Shown here in pieces: positions 60,426 through 64,000 of a DNA stretch of 64,000 nt. The stretch covers positions 647,769 through 711,768 of the forward strand of contig CABFPE010000143.1 in assembly GCA_900660155.1 (NCBI GenBank). The letters are read 5' to 3'. Both the position numbers and the translations under genes were made by a program. This stretch comes from Hofstenia miamia. Taxonomy: Eukaryota; Xenacoelomorpha; Acoela; Hofsteniidae. A model generated the notes under the pieces. That model did not search any database. It saw only the letters and a program-made list of their open reading frames with translations, and was not told the origin of the DNA. Within the stretch, counting starts at the first letter, position 1. Each line of letters starts with the position of its first letter.

Positions 60426-62614
60426 ACATTAAGGTATCGTCAGTAAAAATAGGATTGAAATCATATAAATTGAAATTTAAGACTTTATCGTGATATTTAT
60501 TTTCATTTCTGTGTCCTCAAGTTTAAACACATTTACGCATGATATTTGTACAGTCCACAATCTACTTTTATTGACAGATGCGAAATATTCATGCTTTTTA
60601 AATTTTCCATTGTAAATTAAGCTTAAGGAATGTTTAGTAGTTGCCGCTACCGAAAATTTAAGTTCCCCTATGTACGCTATTAGTGGATTTCTCTGATACT
60701 TGTACATTTCATCTGCTCCTCTTAACAAAAGTGTAACTTTATATTGAAATTAATTCTACGTTTGTTTATGTTATTAGGATTTTTCTTTTTTCGCAAATAA
60801 AATTTAGATTGAAATTTGGATTTTTAAATGAAATGTATGAGCGAAAAATTGGAAATGGTAATTGTTTGTAAATAATTTTTTGAAAAATATTGCAGATTTA
60901 CATTTAGGTTTCCCATAGAATCTGCATTGAGCTAGGAATTTAATAGTTATTTTTTGTTGAAAAAACTATTTAAAATCTTATTTTCATTATTTAGTCAAGC
61001 GTTTTTTGTTGAAAAATATCTATATTGGATATGGCAAATACAAAATATGACGCAATTATTTTGTTTAGTAATAATTTTAACATCGATTTGTATTTTAATT
61101 GTCTAGTCTGCTATTCTAATTTTAGCTGCGTTCCACTTTTTGAAAATTGATTAAGGAGTTTTTATTTATCAAAGTGTAGGGAAATGGATAACGCTATGCT
61201 GCAATGTAGTGATGACAATTTACAATGATTTTATGACTGCTATATGTCTGAAGGATGAAGGAATTCCTGATGCGTTCTTGGATTAATTTTACGCAGTTGG
61301 AAACCATAAGAGTCTTTGAACAATTTTGCAATTCTTTAGTTTCATGCGCATTGCTTCTGTTCTTCCATTTGATGACTAAATGAACTGTAAACGTATTTAT
61401 GTCTGCGTGTTTGCATATGAAATAATGTAAATAACGCACTGATTTCATTGGCTAGGAGATTGCCACTGTCTTCATGGTTACGATTACTCAAACTTGTTAT
61501 ATAACACTTTTAAAATGTGTAATATAATTTTTTGATGTTAACTTATATGTATTAACACATAATTAACTTGCAACATTTATAGATTGCTTTGTCTTATCAA
61601 TTTCAATTTATGAGTTGTTAACTTTGTGAATGTATTTAGAATATCGTTTGCAGAGTTCTCTAGGAGAATTGCTAGAATAGATGAGTGCATACGAAGCTTG
61701 TAAAGGTAGCAGTTGTTATTGAATCCACCACTGCTCGTCACTCGTCGAATTCAAGACCGTCACAAAACTTCTATCATTTCTTGAACTAATGAATACATTT
61801 TCATTCTCTCCGATGAAGATGATGAGGTATAGCAACTTTATCACATACTTTCGCGAGCTCACTTGTTGTAATCGTAAAAAACTGAATCTGCATTTTTTAT
61901 ATTAATTTTTACATTGTAAGTCGCAGAAACATTTTTTCGCAGAAATTTCTTTAGAATTGTTAGGTTTCGCTGCCAAATTTTTTATCCTTTTAAAATTCCT
62001 GTTTGATGCGATCGCAGATTTGAACATCATGGATTACATACTTTAAGTGAAAATTTTTTTTTGACCTTTTAGCTTATTGTTCTTGAAGCTCCGAAATTCA
62101 TTGAAATTGTCGTCTGAATGTTTCAACTATAGTTTTTGCAGATTAAACTCCCATCAGCCTCAACATGAATTGACGTCTTCATTATCTTCTTAATTTACGA
62201 CAGAACGAATATTCAGTCCATTATCGAGTGATCATTCTTTTTTTGCAAGTGAACTACATCGACAGCAAAAATAGAGATCAGGATTATGTTAGCGTCATCT
62301 TTTTAGCGGAACGACCAAAAGGCGTTATACAGTTGTAATGTATAACAGAAAGTTTATTTACATAAAGGAATGTTACACTTTTTATATCAACAAATATGAA
62401 TTGGCTATAAACTTCTGTAAGTGTTTAACATCTACTTAACTAAACATTAAATTAAGTATGATGTCTTATTGATGTCTGAAGAACTCGGAATTGTTTAAAA
62501 TCTTGAGCTTTGACTAGTGCAGATTGATATTTGTAAGACAAGTGGAGTGAAGTCATTAGCTCATTATTTATACAATTTCAAAACTATTTGTATTACTTAA
62601 TTCAATTGCACTCT
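60426..62614. other. A+T-rich DNA without a recognisable gene
   Basis: Minus-strand frames of 83 codons (60,477-60,728) and 84 codons (61,194-61,448) have fairly ordinary amino-acid composition but match no family I recognise, and no splice context supports them. Confidence 0.5.
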
Positions 62615-62835
62615 TTAACACTAGAAGTACCATTACTCATTGAGGTTCATTTTATATGTAGCATTTCAATTAAAAAATTATGTAAAAGAATGAAAAAAAA
62701 TTTAGCAATGGAAATTCAAATTATCGATATTTTTGGAGGTGTATATACTTGCTATTGTTTTTAATGAATGCATACGCAAGTAAACAAAGTTTTAATTTGA
62801 GTCAATTTTGACACGTTTGGTACTTCTAGTGTTAA
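62615..62835. mobile_element. Intact-looking piggyBac-type MITE
   Basis: The element 62,619-62,831 (213 bp) has perfect 14-bp inverted ends CACTAGAAGTACCA and is flanked by TTAA on both sides (62,615-62,618 and 62,832-62,835). The interior is A+T-rich and non-coding. The outer eight bases CACTAGAA equal those of the terminus at 12,519, next to the piggyBac-like transposase remnant. Identical ends suggest a fairly recent insertion. Confidence 0.85.
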
Positions 62836-63191
62836 CTCCAATTTGTTTAAAACGGTTAGATTTTCAAATTTGAATTTGACAAAACCTGACGTATGATGAA
62901 GCTAATCACGGATCGCAGACTGAAATTCAATGGAATTTTTTAGAAGTGTTTCTTGAGATATCTAATTGTTAATCCTAGCCAACGCAATTGAACTGGAGTG
63001 CATTTTTTGCAGACGAAATATTCGTGTAATGTTTGCGCTATCTGGTTTCAAGATTAGACAAGTATATCTCCTGAGTGATTCGTAAATATATATAAGCCTT
63101 TACTAATAATTGTTAACTACTGTTAACTCTTCTAAGATAACAATGCTATCACTGTTAGGTGATGTGCGAAAATTGCCGACCAAATCTAATC
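62836..63191. other. Sequence between two MITEs, no gene
   Basis: I see nothing identifiable in this stretch. Confidence 0.55.
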
Positions 63192-63531
63192 TAGTGATGT
63201 GCGGATAGAGCTTATTTAATGCCGCACCCGCCCGTAAAAAATTAGTTTTTTACTCGTACCCATCCGTACCCAAAATTATTCACCTATACCTGCCCATCCC
63301 CGAGAATGAAATTTTTTTTGCTGCCATTAAAAAATTTAAAAATTGTGAATAAAATGTCGAAGACAACTTACATTCATTATGTATTAATTTTTCAACATTT
63401 TATTTAAAATTGAGTTTTAAAGAAAAATCATATTTAAGATACACATTATGAGGAATAAAAAGTTTACCCATATCCGCCCATGCCCGATAAAAACGGGTGC
63501 GGCGTGTAAAACCGGGTACCCGCGAGTAATG
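63192..63531. mobile_element. hAT-like MITE, CCCG-repeat family, near-full copy
   Basis: The left end reads TAGTGATGTGCGGATA; the right end, inverted, reads CATTACTCGCGGGTACC, a diverged partner. Both flanks of an A+T-rich core carry CCCGCCCGTA, CCCATCCGTACCC, GCCCATCCCCG, CCGCCCATGCCCG and GGGTACCCGCG-type motifs. The sister copy is at 51,205-51,450. No clear 8-bp target duplication is left. The family call rests on the GTGATGTGCGG terminus, typical of hAT elements. Confidence 0.65.
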
Positions 63532-64000
63532 TTTGTAAACGCATATGACTAATTTAATAATCTACTTGGAATAGGGTTTTTACTTTTTAGCAGTAATTTT
63601 CTTAGGCACGTTTTTTAACGTTTTTTACTCGAAGTTTCTGTTATCAGAAAAAATACCGGAATTTTCTTTACAAACATATACATATTGCTTATATTTGCCG
63701 TTCGCTTGGATAATTATTGCGCAAATGTTATACTAGTATAATTAAATTGAGATGATCTCAGATTTTAATCAATTTGTTCTGCTGAAAAACATTATATGTA
63801 ACAATTAAAGAATTTTATGTGCATATTTAAATTATTGCCAAGTAACCAAATTTTAAACAACAAATAAAATTATTGGATATCTTCCGGGAAATTGATAAAT
63901 GTTCTTAAATCGTAGGATGCATGTTGAGCTTTCTGACCCAACCAACCTGTTTCACACTTTTTACTGTCACCGTTTGCTTTAATTAAATCCGTAACTGCTC
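63532..64000. other. A+T-rich DNA to the window end
   Basis: I see nothing identifiable in this stretch. Confidence 0.55.

Noticed and set aside
1-64000. CRISPR array, operon or bacterial-type system
   Set aside because: No regularly spaced direct repeats, no gene clusters and no ribosome-binding-site context; LINEs and MITEs show the DNA to be eukaryotic.

Overview
The window looks like non-coding DNA from an animal, most likely an invertebrate. It is strongly A+T-rich (about two thirds by eye), full of (TA)n microsatellites, and carries remnants of typical metazoan transposon families: hAT, piggyBac, pogo-like and Tc1 DNA transposons, two different LINEs, and a solo LTR. The phylum cannot be told from the sequence. 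No host protein-coding gene, tRNA, rRNA or CRISPR array can be supported. The longest open frames are LINE sequence or short unrecognised frames of the size expected by chance. The stretch is either intergenic or inside a very long intron.

Layout. 5.6-6.6 kb: an internally deleted pogo-like transposon that keeps its inverted ends and the C-terminal tail of a transposase (AT-hook plus Cys-rich zinc-binding motif). 6.8-7.7 kb: an older, less AT-rich repeat (second copy near 47.4 kb), split by a hAT-type MITE with a perfect 8-bp target duplication. 7.9-8.3 kb: a second hAT-type MITE family. 12.5-14.3 kb: remains of a piggyBac-like transposase with one TTAA-flanked terminus; part of this region recurs at 60.1-60.4 kb. 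24.5-24.7 kb: a solo LTR. 27.6-29.0 kb: a 695-bp tandem duplication joined by a single N, probably an assembly error, containing the 5' end of a truncated LINE that ends in a 3' hairpin and an (AT)13 tail at 29.5 kb. 31.2, 32.6, 49.3 and 53.4 kb: further hAT-type MITEs. 40.3-40.9 kb: a decayed LINE of a different family. 41.6-42.1 kb and 62.6-62.8 kb: two TTAA-flanked piggyBac-type MITEs. 46.2-46.6 kb: a repeat with iterated GGGACT motifs. 50.7-51.1 kb: a Tc1-type DD34E transposase fragment. 51.2-51.45 kb and 63.2-63.5 kb: two copies of another hAT-like family. 57,837-58,836 is a gap of exactly 1000 N.

The main themes are a dense graveyard of small cut-and-paste elements and a recurring design: several hAT-like families have A+T-rich cores bounded by iterated five- or six-base G+C-rich motifs (CGGCT, CGGCA, CGGGT, GGGACT). 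One piggyBac terminus beside a decayed transposase shares its first eight bases (CACTAGAA) with an intact-looking MITE 50 kb away, suggesting a parent and its deletion derivative. I found no previously undescribed gene system.
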